This document shows positions 9,219 to 19,200 of a stretch of DNA of 64,000 nt, piece after piece. The first letter of the stretch is position 1; every line of letters starts with the position of its first letter. The position numbers and the translations under genes were made by a program. A model generated the notes under the pieces. The model had not been told where the DNA came from. It was given only the letters and a program-made list of their open reading frames with translations, and searched no databases. This DNA comes from CAITWF01 sp038231575 (GTDB lineage: Bacteria; Verrucomicrobiota; Verrucomicrobiia; Opitutales; Opitutaceae). Where the stretch lies: the NCBI GenBank assembly GCA_038231575.1, contig JBBRLB010000003.1, positions 1 through 64,000 on the forward strand, given 5' to 3'.

Positions 9219-11093
9219 TCAGATTTTCGACGGCGGCTTCGCGACGGCGGTCGCAGTTGCTTTGGCCGGTGGCTTCACCGTCGACGCCGGCGACGCGACG
9301 GGCCGCGTCAAAAATTCCCTGGTCTGCTCGATCAACTGGCGCTCCTCGCGCAACAGCGGAGCTTGGGCACTGAGCGCCGCATATTGGTCGAACTCGGCCT
9401 GGCGGCGGCTGTGACCGTAGACGAACGCCAGATAAGGCGCGCGCAGCGGATAGTCCCGATCGGCGGCGGAGAGTTTTTCCACCACCGCGCGCGCCTCGTC
9501 CGCCTTGCCGGCCTGGCTGAGCGCGAGCGCGTAGGTGGCCGCGTAGTTGGGATTGGCGGAATCGGCGAGATAGACCTCCTTGGCCGTGACCTTCGGCGCA
9601 TCCCAATCCGACAACGGAGAAACGAGCAGCGAAAGCAGCGCCCAATCGTGGCGGTAAGTCTTCGAGGTCGGCGCAGAATTTTTCAGCACCGTCATTACCT
9701 CGAGCATTTTCTTGCCGTCGCCGCGCTGGCGGTATGCGCCCATCAAGGCCGCATGCGCCCACGCCTGCGCCGGATCGAGTTTAACCACGGACCACAACAA
9801 GGCCTCGGTCTCCTCCTCCCAGCGCCACGTGGTCGCGACGCGCAAGAGCACACGGGCGGTGACGGGATTGTCGCCCGCGGCGGCCATGGTCTCATCCCAG
9901 ATTTGTTTGCGCAGCGTGACCTTCCGCGCGCCGGCCACGTGCGCGGCCATCGCCAGCCGCGCAACTTCCAGCGGGATCGGTCCCCACGCGCCCTGCTCGA
10001 GCAGCTTGCCAAATTGATCCCAATCCTTCGCGACCACCGCGAGTTCCATGCGAACTCCCGCGACCGCCGGCGTGCCCGCGATCGGCGCCGGCAGCGGGGC
10101 GAGCCAGCGTTCGGCTTCGGCAGACTTCCCCTGCACGATCAACCAGCGGACGAGTTCCGCGGCGGTCTCACCCGTCGCGGACGCCGCGGGGGTAAGCCGC
10201 GCGAGGACCGCATCGAAGGGCTGATGATCCACCAGCAACTGCACCGTCGCTTCATTCAACCGATCGGAAAACGTCGCGGCGGGATCCGCGCTGACGAGGG
10301 CGGCGAAACGCTTCGCGGCCGGCAGATCCTTCGCCACCAGCGCCTCGTTGAAGAACGCGCGATTCAGCGTGAGCGAAAATTTCGGGTTCTGCGCGAGCGT
10401 CTCCAATTCTTTTTTAGCGGCGGCGGATTTTTGTCCGTTGGGATGCTGGCGCAGGAGCATCGCGTGCAGCGCTCTCATGTCATCGTCGGGGGCCGCGATC
10501 GCCGAGAGCCGATCGAACAGCGCGTCGGCCATGGGGCGGTTGTTCACCCCCAACGCGTAGCCGAGATAGGCGCGGAGCACCGCGGGTTGCTCGGCTTGCG
10601 CGGACGTGAAACTGGCAAGCGCATCGCGCGCGGCGTTGAAATCGCGGAGCCGCAGCGCGGCCGTGATCAGCGCGAGCCGATCGGGCACCGAGTCCGGATT
10701 CTGATCGGCGATTTGGCGGCGGAACGACAGCTCCTGCGGCGACCCGACGAGCTGCAGCAAATCCGCCGCGACGCGAATCGCCTCGGGACTGCCCGGCACC
10801 GCGATCAACGCGATGTCGATTTCGAGCTTCGCGCTCGCCGGATCTTTTTGCGCGATGAATTCCTTCGCGCGGACCAGGGCTTTCTCCTGTTTCCAAACGT
10901 GATAGCGGCGCAAGAGCGGCCCGCTGACGGCCCCCCAGCCGAAGTAGGCGGCCACCGGCAGCGCCAGCACGACGAGGATCGTGAGGCGCCGGCGCAGACG
11001 TGACTTCTTACGAGATTGGAGCAGCAGCATGGAGAGCAGGAATTTGGACGCCATTGAACCGTGGTTTCGCGTCATAGGTGAGTCGAGCAGCAT
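9219..11093 (-). CDS. Membrane-anchored helical-repeat (TPR-like) protein of the exosortase locus
   Basis: Up to 624 residues. After a very basic stretch (SRKKSRLRRRL) comes one membrane helix (TILVVLALPVAAYFGWGAV). The rest is an alanine- and leucine-rich all-helical region with TPR-like spacing, for instance YAATYALALSQAGKADEARAV near the C-terminus, and a Pro/Ala/Lys tail. It is probably a periplasmic scaffold for assembly or export of sorted proteins or exopolysaccharide. The stop is 2 bases before the exosortase start, which strongly suggests one operon. Two starts are possible, 11093 (MLLDSPM) or 11054 (MASKF); neither has a convincing ribosome binding site. Function is inferred from position only. 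Confidence 0.75.
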   Translation of the reverse strand: MLLDSPMTRNHGSMASKFLLSMLLLQSRKKSRLRRRLTILVVLALPVAAYFGWGAVSGPLLRRYHVWKQEKALVRAKEFIAQKDPASAKLEIDIALIAVPGSPEAIRVAADLLQLVGSPQELSFRRQIADQNPDSVPDRLALITAALRLRDFNAARDALASFTSAQAEQPAVLRAYLGYALGVNNRPMADALFDRLSAIAAPDDDMRALHAMLLRQHPNGQKSAAAKKELETLAQNPKFSLTLNRAFFNEALVAKDLPAAKRFAALVSADPAATFSDRLNEATVQLLVDHQPFDAVLARLTPAASATGETAAELVRWLIVQGKSAEAERWLAPLPAPIAGTPAVAGVRMELAVVAKDWDQFGKLLEQGAWGPIPLEVARLAMAAHVAGARKVTLRKQIWDETMAAAGDNPVTARVLLRVATTWRWEEETEALLWSVVKLDPAQAWAHAALMGAYRQRGDGKKMLEVMTVLKNSAPTSKTYRHDWALLSLLVSPLSDWDAPKVTAKEVYLADSANPNYAATYALALSQAGKADEARAVVEKLSAADRDYPLRAPYLAFVYGHSRRQAEFDQYAALSAQAPLLREERQLIEQTREFLTRPVASPASTVKPPAKATATAVAKPPSKI

Positions 11094-11310
11094 TCCGGGA
11101 GGAGTCCGTTTGATCTGTTATCCTGGAGGTCGGGGATGCGCTCCGACGCGTCAGGCACAATGCCAGACCGGCATTCGCTCCAAACCACGGCCCATTTCGC
11201 GACATCGCGCCCGCGATTCTTCCCGCGCGATGATCCATGAGTCAGGCGTTCCGACGCAGCGAGCCCCGCGAGTGCCGCCAGCTGCGACAAATTACCAGGG
11301 ATGATGGGCA

Positions 11311-13308
11311 CTAGCCACTGCGACGAAACCGGCGCCACCCCAATCGCGCGAGGCAGCCCGAGATGAGAATGGCGCCGTAGGTGGCGGATTCCGGGATCGG
11401 GCGGATTTCGTTGTTCGTCCAAGGCGCGTAGGGCGCTGCGATCCAAGTGGTATTGGCGGCGGAAAACCCCGAGTTATTGAACGTTATTTGTCCCAGGGCG
11501 CCCGACCCCTTCGTGTTGCGAGCGGCGATTCCCGCGGTCCCACCCACTGACCCCGTCGCATACCAGAAATCGGTTTCGCTCGCCCAATTGCTGATGGTGA
11601 CCGAGACCCCTGCATCGATCAGAAGATTGGACGAGGTCAGGCTCGTCGCCGTGCTGGAGTTGAAATCGAGGATGGTATTTCCGGTGATGTGAATGGTGCC
11701 GAACGTGAGATTAACGTTGTTCCCGAGATCAATTTCCCCACCCGTGATGAGGAGGGTGAGAGCGGGCGCGCTGAAGCTGGTGGCAAACAGGAGGTGGCTG
11801 TTCGCGGCGCTGCCTACGCCGATCGCCACGCCATCGACTTGAAAGGTGCCGGACCCAGCGAGCTGGCCGGTGAAGGTCGTCGAGGTGCCGAGGGCAAAAA
11901 AGCTCTGCACTTTATTACCGGAATTGATCGTCAGGACGTTGCTCGCATTCGACGAACTCATTGGACCGGCCTGCACCAGAGTGTTGGTGCCGGCGACGGT
12001 GAGGTTGCCGAGGGTCAAGGTGATGCCGTCCAGCGAGCTGGTTTGATTGGTGCCGCCCAGCGTAAGGGTGCCGCTGTCAGTCTTGGTGAGGGTGCCGCCG
12101 ATGCCGACGCCAGTCGCGACAGTTTGGCCGTTGATTACGGTGGTTGTCACGCTGCCGAGATTGAGCGCTCCGGTTGCGGTGACATTGCCGGCACCGCCGA
12201 CCGTGAGGCCGAAGTGCGACGGGGCCGAGGGATCAACCCCGCCGGAGAGCGTGAGCGTGGTGCCCGGGCTGGTATTCTTGAGGCCGGAGGCGGAACCGAG
12301 GTTGATGGCGCCGGCGTAGCTGTTGCTGCCGCTGATGTTCTCAATCGCACCATTACCGCTGACACCCGTGCCATTGATGGTCGTGGCAAAGTTGCCGAGC
12401 GCGATATTCGCAGGCCCGGCGGCTTGGGCGAATTGGAGGCTCGCCCCGGTCGCGACGGTGGCCCCGGACCCCGACACAGCGCCGCTGTTGGCGAGTCGCA
12501 CCGAGCCGGAGTTGACCGCCAGTCCGCCGCTGTAGGTGTTGCTGCCGGCGAGGGTGAGCACGCCGCTGCCGGAATACGTCAAACCGCTGGTGGAGGTGCT
12601 GCCGTTGGCGATTACGCCCGAAACAGTCGCACTCCCCGTGCCGTTGATGGTGAGGGTGCGGTTGGTGCCTGACTCAGAAAGATTCAACGCGGAAAACGTG
12701 ACCGGGCCGGAGGCATTGTTCGTGATCGCGCGATTTCCGAGGCGGTTGGTCACAGTCCCACTGATCGTGAGCGCATTGGCTCCGCTTAGCGTGAGGTCGT
12801 TCGACAGGGTCACTGCCCCGCCAATGGCGAGCGCACCGGTCGCCGCCGACCAAGTCTGCACTGCTCCGACGGTGATGCCCGCGTTAATCGTTTGGGTGTT
12901 GGAGCTGCTGTTCGTCAGCAACGTGCCGCCGCTGCCACCGTCGTTCAATACGAACGCGTTTCCGCCGATGGTGAAGGCGGTGGCCCCCGCGCCAAACGTG
13001 ATCTTGCCAAACGTTGAGCCAGCGGCGAGGTCGTTGTTGGGCGTTGGCCGAGTGGAGCCGGCGAACGTCAGGGTTGTGGTGGTCGCGCTCGTCGGAGCTT
13101 GGTTCGTGCTCCAATTTTGTTTTTTCGAGAAGTTAGTGTTGTTGCTGCCATTCCAAATGAACTGCGCACGAACGAGCGGTGCCACCGCGATTCCCGCGAT
13201 CGTCAGCATCAACCATGCGACCGTTCTTTTTGCACAGTTCGTCCCTCTCCCGCCCGCGGAAAAAATGCGGGCGGGTCGGTCAAATCTGATCTGCTCATGA
13301 AGGTGCAT
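11311..13308 (-). CDS. Autotransporter-associated beta-strand repeat protein with PEP-CTERM-like tail
   Basis: About 665 residues from the ATG at 13308. The body is built of glycine/asparagine/threonine-rich beta-helix repeats of the autotransporter-associated type (SGSGVLTLAGSNTYSGGLAV is a textbook unit), predicting a long parallel beta-helix on the cell surface. There is no beta-barrel translocator at the end. Instead it ends IPESATYGAILISGCLARLG plus WRRFRRSG, a variant PEP-CTERM signal (ES in place of EP). The start is uncertain: the frame is open to a GTG at 13383, an ATG at 13209 lies just before the hydrophobic segment MLTIAGIAVAPLVRA, and a strong hairpin (13249-13275) sits between, which favours a start at or near 13209. 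Confidence 0.78.
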   Translation of the reverse strand: MHLHEQIRFDRPARIFSAGGRGTNCAKRTVAWLMLTIAGIAVAPLVRAQFIWNGSNNTNFSKKQNWSTNQAPTSATTTTLTFAGSTRPTPNNDLAAGSTFGKITFGAGATAFTIGGNAFVLNDGGSGGTLLTNSSSNTQTINAGITVGAVQTWSAATGALAIGGAVTLSNDLTLSGANALTISGTVTNRLGNRAITNNASGPVTFSALNLSESGTNRTLTINGTGSATVSGVIANGSTSTSGLTYSGSGVLTLAGSNTYSGGLAVNSGSVRLANSGAVSGSGATVATGASLQFAQAAGPANIALGNFATTINGTGVSGNGAIENISGSNSYAGAINLGSASGLKNTSPGTTLTLSGGVDPSAPSHFGLTVGGAGNVTATGALNLGSVTTTVINGQTVATGVGIGGTLTKTDSGTLTLGGTNQTSSLDGITLTLGNLTVAGTNTLVQAGPMSSSNASNVLTINSGNKVQSFFALGTSTTFTGQLAGSGTFQVDGVAIGVGSAANSHLLFATSFSAPALTLLITGGEIDLGNNVNLTFGTIHITGNTILDFNSSTATSLTSSNLLIDAGVSVTISNWASETDFWYATGSVGGTAGIAARNTKGSGALGQITFNNSGFSAANTTWIAAPYAPWTNNEIRPIPESATYGAILISGCLARLGWRRFRRSG

Positions 13309-13574
13309 AAAGAAGCGCTGCGCGAAACAGGGGGCAGATGCGCGATCGAGTCCAAGGCGCCCGGCCGGCCAGAGAGGCGACACCGCGGTGCCACCCGATA
13401 AGCCCGACCGACGATACCACCGGCCTTCGGTTACTACACTGGGGTCTTACCCGCGTCCATTACCCATCGTCCAGATGGCAGCGGATTCTGTGCGCATGTT
13501 GTCCCAGTCAGCAGATGCTAAAGGGGCTCAATTTTGGGCTGGGCAGAAAACGAAGCAGTGGGAAACGGCCAAGT

Positions 13575-13835
13575 TCATTTGCCCGGAAGAGTCGCCAATT
13601 CGAGAGCGTTCAGAAAACGAAGAGCCTCCTCACGACTTACCCCGCACATCGTGTCGACCGGTCTGAGACTCACGCACACGGCTGGGCGGTCGGGCCGGCC
13701 GAAGATCGCGCAGCGCAAATCCGGCAGGAGCTGCACGCAGGGAACGCCCGCCGGTTTGCCGTGCGGCATCCCGGGAATCGGCGAGGAAATCGATGGCGCG
13801 ATACAGCAGGCGCCACAACCGGAACGACAGTCCAT
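13575..13835 (-). CDS. YkgJ-family cysteine-cluster protein
   Basis: An 86-residue protein with the family signature at its N-terminus: DCRSGCGACCIAPSISSPIP (four Cys in two pairs), then GKPAGVPCVQL, RCAIFGRPDRPAVC and a late MCG. These cysteines are expected to bind zinc or an iron-sulfur cluster. The molecular function of the family is unknown. It lies directly downstream of tRNA-Val on the same strand, with 5 bases between the tRNA 3' end and its start codon, so it may be co-transcribed with the tRNA. Confidence 0.85.
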   Translation of the reverse strand: MDCRSGCGACCIAPSISSPIPGMPHGKPAGVPCVQLLPDLRCAIFGRPDRPAVCVSLRPVDTMCGVSREEALRFLNALELATLPGK

Positions 13836-13840
13836 GAGAA

Positions 13841-13917
13841 TGGTGGACGCTATTGGACTCGAACCAACGACCCCCTGCGTGTGAAGCAGGTGCTCTAACC
13901 AACTGAGCTAAGCGTCC
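13841..13917 (-). tRNA. tRNA-Val (anticodon CAC)
   Basis: On the minus strand the sequence folds as a full cloverleaf of 77 nt: acceptor GGACGCT/AGCGTCC, a D arm with TTAGCTCAGTTGGTTAGAGC, anticodon stem CCTGC/GCAGG with loop TTCACAC (anticodon CAC), a T arm with GGTTCGAGTCC, discriminator A and an encoded CCA tail. Confidence 0.95.
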
Positions 13918-14063
13918 GACGTGAGGGCGAGAACGTGGACATCCGTTTCCGACGAATCAATCATGTTTTCGCTCTGCGTTCATTCTCGGTGGGTGCGATA
14001 GCCGAAGCCCTGGTCGCCTGCGACGCCGTCAGAGCCGGGTAAACTTGCTTCAACTTGGTTGGG

Positions 14064-14119
14064 GTAGCGGCGAGCGCCAGCGAGCGGAAGAAAGACCACT
14101 CGCTGGCGCTCGCGGCTAC
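14064..14119. repeat. GTAGC...GCTAC palindromic element, intergenic copy
   Basis: A 56-bp near-palindrome: GTAGCGGCGAGCGCCAGCGA at the left pairs with TCGCTGGCGCTCGCGGCTAC at the right around a 16-base centre. The same element is found in gcvP (26092) and in the MbnP-MbnH gene (39797). This copy lies in the 270-base gap between tRNA-Val and nth, where I see no gene. Confidence 0.9.
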
Positions 14120-14186
14120 GACCAACGGCCGAAGAATTGGCGACCGGGTGAGATTGATCAAACGCCCTGCGGGTTGCCGGAAGCGT

Positions 14187-14837
14187 CTACTTCTTCGTCA
14201 CCACGGCACTTTTCCGTTTCGGGAACAGCTCGCGGCAGAGTTCGCACACCGTGCCGTTGCACCCGCGGGCCGTGCAGTGTTCACGTCCGTAGAAAATAAT
14301 CCGCAGGTGCAATGCATTCCAGTGCTCGCGGGGGAAAAGTTTTTTAAGATCGGCCTCGGTCTGCTCGACGTTGCGACCGTCGGTGAGGCCCCAGCGCTGC
14401 GCGAGCCGGTGGATGTGGGTGTCGACCGGAAACGCCGGCACGCCGAACGCCTGCGCCATCACCACGCTCGCCGTCTTGTGGCCGACGCCAGGCAACTCTT
14501 CCAATTCTTCAAAGGTGCGCGGCACCGCCCCGCCGTGTTTTTCGACGAGGAGGCGAGAGAGGGCGGAAATGTTTTTCGATTTCGCCGGCGACAAGCCGCA
14601 TGGCTTGATGATCTCGCGGATTTTCTCGACGGGCACGTGCATCATTTTCTCCGGCGTGTCGGCGAGCGCGAAGAGCGCGGGGGTCACTTTGTTCACGCCC
14701 TTGTCCGTGCTCTGCGCCGAGAGCAGCACCGCGACGAGCAGCGTGAACGCATCCTGGTGGTCGAGCGGAATCGGCGTCGCGGGATAAAGCTCCGCGAGCC
14801 GGCGATCGATCCAGGTGGCGCGCTCCGCGCGGGTCAT
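14187..14837 (-). CDS. nth: Endonuclease III
   Basis: A 216-residue bifunctional DNA glycosylase/AP lyase that removes oxidised pyrimidines. The helix-hairpin-helix LEELPGVGHKTASVVM carries catalytic Lys121, and Asp139 lies in FPVDTHIHR. LLSAQSTDKGVNKVTPALF is the usual substrate-contact block. The C-terminal iron-sulfur loop has four cysteines (C188, C193, C198, C201) but their spacing (x4, x4, x2) differs from the classical Cx6Cx2Cx5C. The ATG at 14837 overlaps the stop of the upstream gene by 4 bases (ATGA), indicating translational coupling. The longer open frame upstream runs through that gene in another frame and is not coding. Confidence 0.93.
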   Translation of the reverse strand: MTRAERATWIDRRLAELYPATPIPLDHQDAFTLLVAVLLSAQSTDKGVNKVTPALFALADTPEKMMHVPVEKIREIIKPCGLSPAKSKNISALSRLLVEKHGGAVPRTFEELEELPGVGHKTASVVMAQAFGVPAFPVDTHIHRLAQRWGLTDGRNVEQTEADLKKLFPREHWNALHLRIIFYGREHCTARGCNGTVCELCRELFPKRKSAVVTKK

Positions 14838-16183
14838 GGCGATTTTTTCAGCCGCACTTTCACGTCCGCGGGCAGACGAGCGCTGGCGAGCCACGCCTGC
14901 GCAGCCACAGGATCGCGTTGCTGCCAGTAGGAAAAAGCGCCGGTCACCGCGCCCGTCTGCCCGGCGCCATCGGGCAGCGTCACGGCCCATTGCACCGCGG
15001 CAGCGGGTTCGTGTTGGGCCCACGCCGAACCGATCGTGATGAGCGCCATCACGCGCGTCGATTCGTTCGCGAGCGTTTGCGCCCACGCGATCGCCGTCTG
15101 TGGATCGCGCGCACCGATCAGGCGGGCATAGTGATCGACTGCGGGATTCTGCGCGAGGTCGGCCGACAACTGCGTCACATACGCGCCTGCGGCGGATGCA
15201 TCCTGAGCGGTCCACTCGGTGAGCACATTGTTGAGCGCGAGGCGCGGCAGATTTCCCGCCGGCAGCGTCTTGATCCACGTCAGGGCCTCATTGTGATCGC
15301 GGGTGGCGAGCGCACGTGCGACATCGAGCGCCGCCAGCGTCTGCGTCTCGCCCGGCGGCAACTTGCTCACGATGGCGGCGGCAACCATCGGATCGGTCGG
15401 GGTGAGTTTCTGGAGGGCGGCCGTCAGCACATGCTCGCGCGCCGCGCCGGAGAGCGATTCCTGCGCGAGTTGAATCGCGCGCAACGGATCTGTCACGAGG
15501 AGGGTTTGCAGCGCGGATTCGACCGCGAAGACGCGATCCGGATCGGGAAGTTTCTGCGCCCATTCGAGCGCCGCGGAGACATCGCGTTGCGCCCAGGTGT
15601 CGGTCAGGGCGCGCACTGCGTTTTCGCGGCTGGCCACCGGCACGCGTGCGAGGTGCTGCACGGCCGCCACGACGTCCTGCTGGGCGAGCCGGGCAAACAG
15701 GAGATTGTAGAACGCGCCTTCATCGCGGTTCGTCACGAGTTCGCCCGCGAGCGAGAGCGCCCGATCCAGATCGTGCGATGCGATGAGATCGAGCGACATC
15801 AACACGCCTTGCGTGCGAAGCGTGCCCGCCGGCAACGCTCGAACGTAAGCCACCGCCGCCTCCGGGTCGTGCGCGAGCCAGCGCTGCAGCACGCGGGCAA
15901 ATTCCTGAGCACGATTATGGGGATTCGGAAAGGCGCTCACGGCATCGAGCGACGAACGAAAATCCGCATTGGCATCGATCGCCGGTGCGACCGGGCCACC
16001 GACCGCTGGCGCCGGTGACGGAGCGACCGGCGAATTTGCCGGCGCGGCCGGCGTCGGTTTTGCCGCCATCTGCGCCGCTTCGTCCGACCCGGGTGAGCGC
16101 CGGCCCGCGAAGAACCAGATCGCCGCAAGGAGCAGGACGAGTCCGGCCAGCAGGGCAAAGCGGCGTGAGGCGGATGAAGACAT
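14834..16183 (-). CDS. Membrane-anchored helical-repeat protein of unknown function
   Basis: A 449-residue protein. It starts with one membrane helix (RRFALLAGLVLLLAAIWFFAG), then a Pro/Ala linker (residues about 40-75), then about ten helical repeats of 33-36 residues with pattern A(L/V)xWAxxLP, for example ALEWAQKLPD, ALTWIKTLPA and AVQWAVTLPD. Each repeat seems to be a helix pair, giving an alpha-solenoid in the periplasm. Such repeats are common in Verrucomicrobiota and no activity is known to me. The ATG at 16183 is chosen because the longer frame has no plausible start and overlaps a terminator (16203-16238). It is coupled to nth by a 4-base overlap. Confidence 0.7.
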   Translation of the reverse strand: MSSSASRRFALLAGLVLLLAAIWFFAGRRSPGSDEAAQMAAKPTPAAPANSPVAPSPAPAVGGPVAPAIDANADFRSSLDAVSAFPNPHNRAQEFARVLQRWLAHDPEAAVAYVRALPAGTLRTQGVLMSLDLIASHDLDRALSLAGELVTNRDEGAFYNLLFARLAQQDVVAAVQHLARVPVASRENAVRALTDTWAQRDVSAALEWAQKLPDPDRVFAVESALQTLLVTDPLRAIQLAQESLSGAAREHVLTAALQKLTPTDPMVAAAIVSKLPPGETQTLAALDVARALATRDHNEALTWIKTLPAGNLPRLALNNVLTEWTAQDASAAGAYVTQLSADLAQNPAVDHYARLIGARDPQTAIAWAQTLANESTRVMALITIGSAWAQHEPAAAVQWAVTLPDGAGQTGAVTGAFSYWQQRDPVAAQAWLASARLPADVKVRLKKSP

Positions 16184-16202
16184 CGGAGCGAGGTGAAAAA
16201 CA

Positions 16203-16238
16203 AAATCCGGATCGCGCCGCGGGGCGCAATCCGGATTT
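16203..16238 (-). terminator. Terminator of the giant nuclease gene
   Basis: Two 16-base arms with a single mismatch (AAATCCGGATCGCGCC / GGCGCAATCCGGATTT) around a 4-base loop. On the minus strand the hairpin is followed by TTTTGTTTTTC. It separates the giant gene ending at 16258 from the helical-repeat gene starting at 16183. Confidence 0.85.
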
Positions 16239-16257
16239 CGAAGCAATCGACGACGGC

Positions 16258-19200
16258 TTACGGAATCGTGTCGAGCAGGCTGTTGCCGTTGAGCGTGAGC
16301 CGATCGGCGACCACCCCACCCTTGAGCACGCTGTTACCGTTAATGGTGACCGTGCCGTTGGGCGCGACGACGAAGGCGTTGACGTTCACGTTGCCATTGA
16401 GCGTAAAGCCGCCGGTCGCGAGATTCAGCGCGAGCCACTCGGGGTGATTCGTGTTGCCGATCGAGCTGTTCGCGTCGAAGCCGGTCGCGAGGTTGATGAC
16501 GACCGGACCGACGATCTGGATGGCGGCGTTACCGTTGAGGGTGAAGCCCTGCAGATTGTAGACTGCTGGCGTGGTGGCGCCGGCGACACCGAGGATGAGC
16601 CCGCTGTTGCCGTTGACGGTGATCGCGCCGTAGGTGCCGGCGGGGATGGTGCGCGTGCCGGCGTTGCCGTTGAGCGTGAGGTTTCGGAGCGTGGCGAAAT
16701 CGCCGATGCTGTCGCTCGCGCTGTTGAGCGAGACGCTGCGCGTCCCGGTCGGCGTCGGCGGCGCGTTGACCACCGGCAGCGTCACCGCGTCGATGCGGCG
16801 AATGACGTGACGGAGGACGGCGTTGCCGTTGAGCGTGATCGTGTAATTCGTCGGTGTCGCCGCGCCCGTTGCGTCGGTCGTGCCCGCGTAGGTCGGGTGA
16901 CCGTTCAACTGCACGGTCGGCGCACCGGGCACGAGGATATCGCCGGAGACGTAGGCATTGCCGTTGAGCGCCATGCTTTCGGGCAGCAGCACTTGAATCG
17001 AACCGTCGAGACCGGCGTTCAAGCTGGGCGCGTGGCGCACGAGCACGGCGGTCGAGATGACGAGCGTGCCGGACACCGTGCCGCTGTAGTTCGCGTTGTT
17101 GATCGTGGCGACGACCGCGTAGGAACCGGGGAGCGTCGGCGCGGTGGCACTGCCATTGTAGGTGATGCTCACGGCGAGACCGGCGGGCGAGGTCGTGGCG
17201 GTCACGGACTTCGGCGTGCCATCGTAAACCTGCTTGAGATTGTTCAGCACCAGCGTCGCGCCGGCACTCGTGATCACGAGCGTGCCACTCGCGTTGCCGG
17301 TGTAATTCGGATCGGTCACGGTCGCGACCACGGCGTAGGAGCCGGCGGCACCCGGGAGCGCCGCGAGACCGTTGTAGGTCACGCTGACCGCGAGGCCGGA
17401 CGGCGTTGTGGTGACCGTCACGGTTTTCGCGGTGCCGGTGTAGGGCTGCGTGAGGTTGCTCAACGCCACTGTCGCGGCGGCCTTGGCCACCGTGAAGGTT
17501 TGATCGACCGAGGTCGCGGCGGTGAAGTTGCCGTTGCCCGCCTGCGCGGCGCGCAAGGTCACGCTGCCCGCGCCGGTGATCGTGACGACGTTGCTGGCAA
17601 CGGAGGCCGGGCCGCTGACCACGCTGAACGTGATCGGGAGACCGGACGACGCGCTCGCGGTCGGCGTGAACGGCGCATCTCCGTAGGTTTTGCCCGCGAG
17701 CGACGGGAATGCGATCGTCTGGCTGGCCGGCGTGATGGCGAGCGAGCCCGCGACATAGGTGAACGTATAGCTGTCGTCCGCTCCACCCGAGATGGTGATG
17801 GGATAGCTGCCGACGTTGCTCGTCGCGATCGCGGCGGTGGTGGCAACGGGCGCGGTGTCGATGACGCTCGCGGTGTCCGAGCCGATGAAGCCGGCGTAGC
17901 TGAACGTGAGGGCAGGATTCGCGGCACCGTAAATGCGCGTGGCGTTTTGCGCAGTGACGGTGAGCGTGGCTTTCGCGACGGCGAACGTGCGATCGACGTT
18001 CGGTGCGGCGTTGGTGTTCGCGTCACCGGCTTGCGCGGCGCGCACGATAACCGTGCCAGCGCTCGTGAGCGTGACCGTATTGCCCGCGATCGTCGCGGGA
18101 CCATTCGCGATCGTGAATGTGACGGGCAGGCCGGAGTTGCTCGTCGCGCTGACGGCGAAGGGCGCGGCGCCGTAGGCCGTGTCGGCGAGCGCGGCGAAGG
18201 TGATCGCCTGGTTGGCTTTGCCGACGGTAAACGTCTGGTCGACGTTCGGCGCGGGATTGTAGTTCGCGCTGCCGGCTTGGGCGGCACGGACGACGACGTC
18301 GCCGGCGCCGGTGATTGTAACCGTGTTGCCCACGACCGTCGCGGGACCGCTGACGAGGCTGAATGTGACTGCGAGGCCCGAGTTCGACGAACCGCTCACC
18401 GCGAACGGCGCGTTGCCGTAGGTGACGCCCGCGATCGGATCGAAGGTGATCGATTGGTTCGCTTTGCCGACGGTGAACGACTGATCGACGTCCAGCGCGG
18501 CGCTGTAGTTCACGCTGCCCGTCTGCGAGGCGCGCACGATGACCGGGCCCGCGCCGGTGATCGTCACGGTGTTACCGGCGATCGTCGCCGGGCCGCTGAC
18601 GAGATTGAAGGTCACCGCCAGTCCCGACGTGGCCGTGGCACTGACCGTGAACGGCGCATCGCCAAACGTGATTCCCGGAACGGGGTTGAACGCGATCGTC
18701 TGCGCGGCTTGCGCGATGACGAATGTGCCCGTCGCGGTGCCGGCGTAGTTCGCGTCACTCACGGTCGCGAGCACCGCATACGAACCGGCGTTGGTTGGAG
18801 CCGTCGCGCTCAGGTCGTAAGTGATCGCTGTCGTGAGATTCGCGGGCGTGGTCGTTGCGGTCGCAGATTTCGCCGTGCCATCGAAGGTCGCGGTGAGATC
18901 GGCCAACGCGATCGTCGCCGTCGCTTTCGCGATGACGAGGGTGCCGCTCGCGGAGCCGGCATAGTTCGCGTCGTTCACGGTGGCGACGACGGCATAGGAG
19001 CCGGCGTTGGTCGGCGCGAGGGCGCTGCCATCGTAGGTGACCGTGGTCGTGAGGCCAGCGGGCGTGGTCGTGGCCGTCGCGACTTTCGGCGTGCCGTCGT
19101 AGGTCGCGGTCAAGTCACTGAGGGCGATGGTCGCCGTCGCTTTCGCGATGACGAGGGTGCCGGTCGCAGCTCCGCTGTAATTCGAGTCGGTCACCGTCGC

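Noticed and set aside
13382..13396. On the minus strand GGGTGGCACCGCGGT resembles the conserved T-box antiterminator motif upstream of the beta-strand repeat gene.
   Set aside because: No specifier stem, no competing terminator with a T-run and no aminoacyl-tRNA synthetase or amino-acid gene follows; the downstream gene encodes a surface protein. Most likely chance in GC-rich DNA.
13630..13902. A 90-codon open frame overlapping tRNA-Val.
   Set aside because: It runs through the tRNA and in another frame across the YkgJ-like gene; no protein resemblance.
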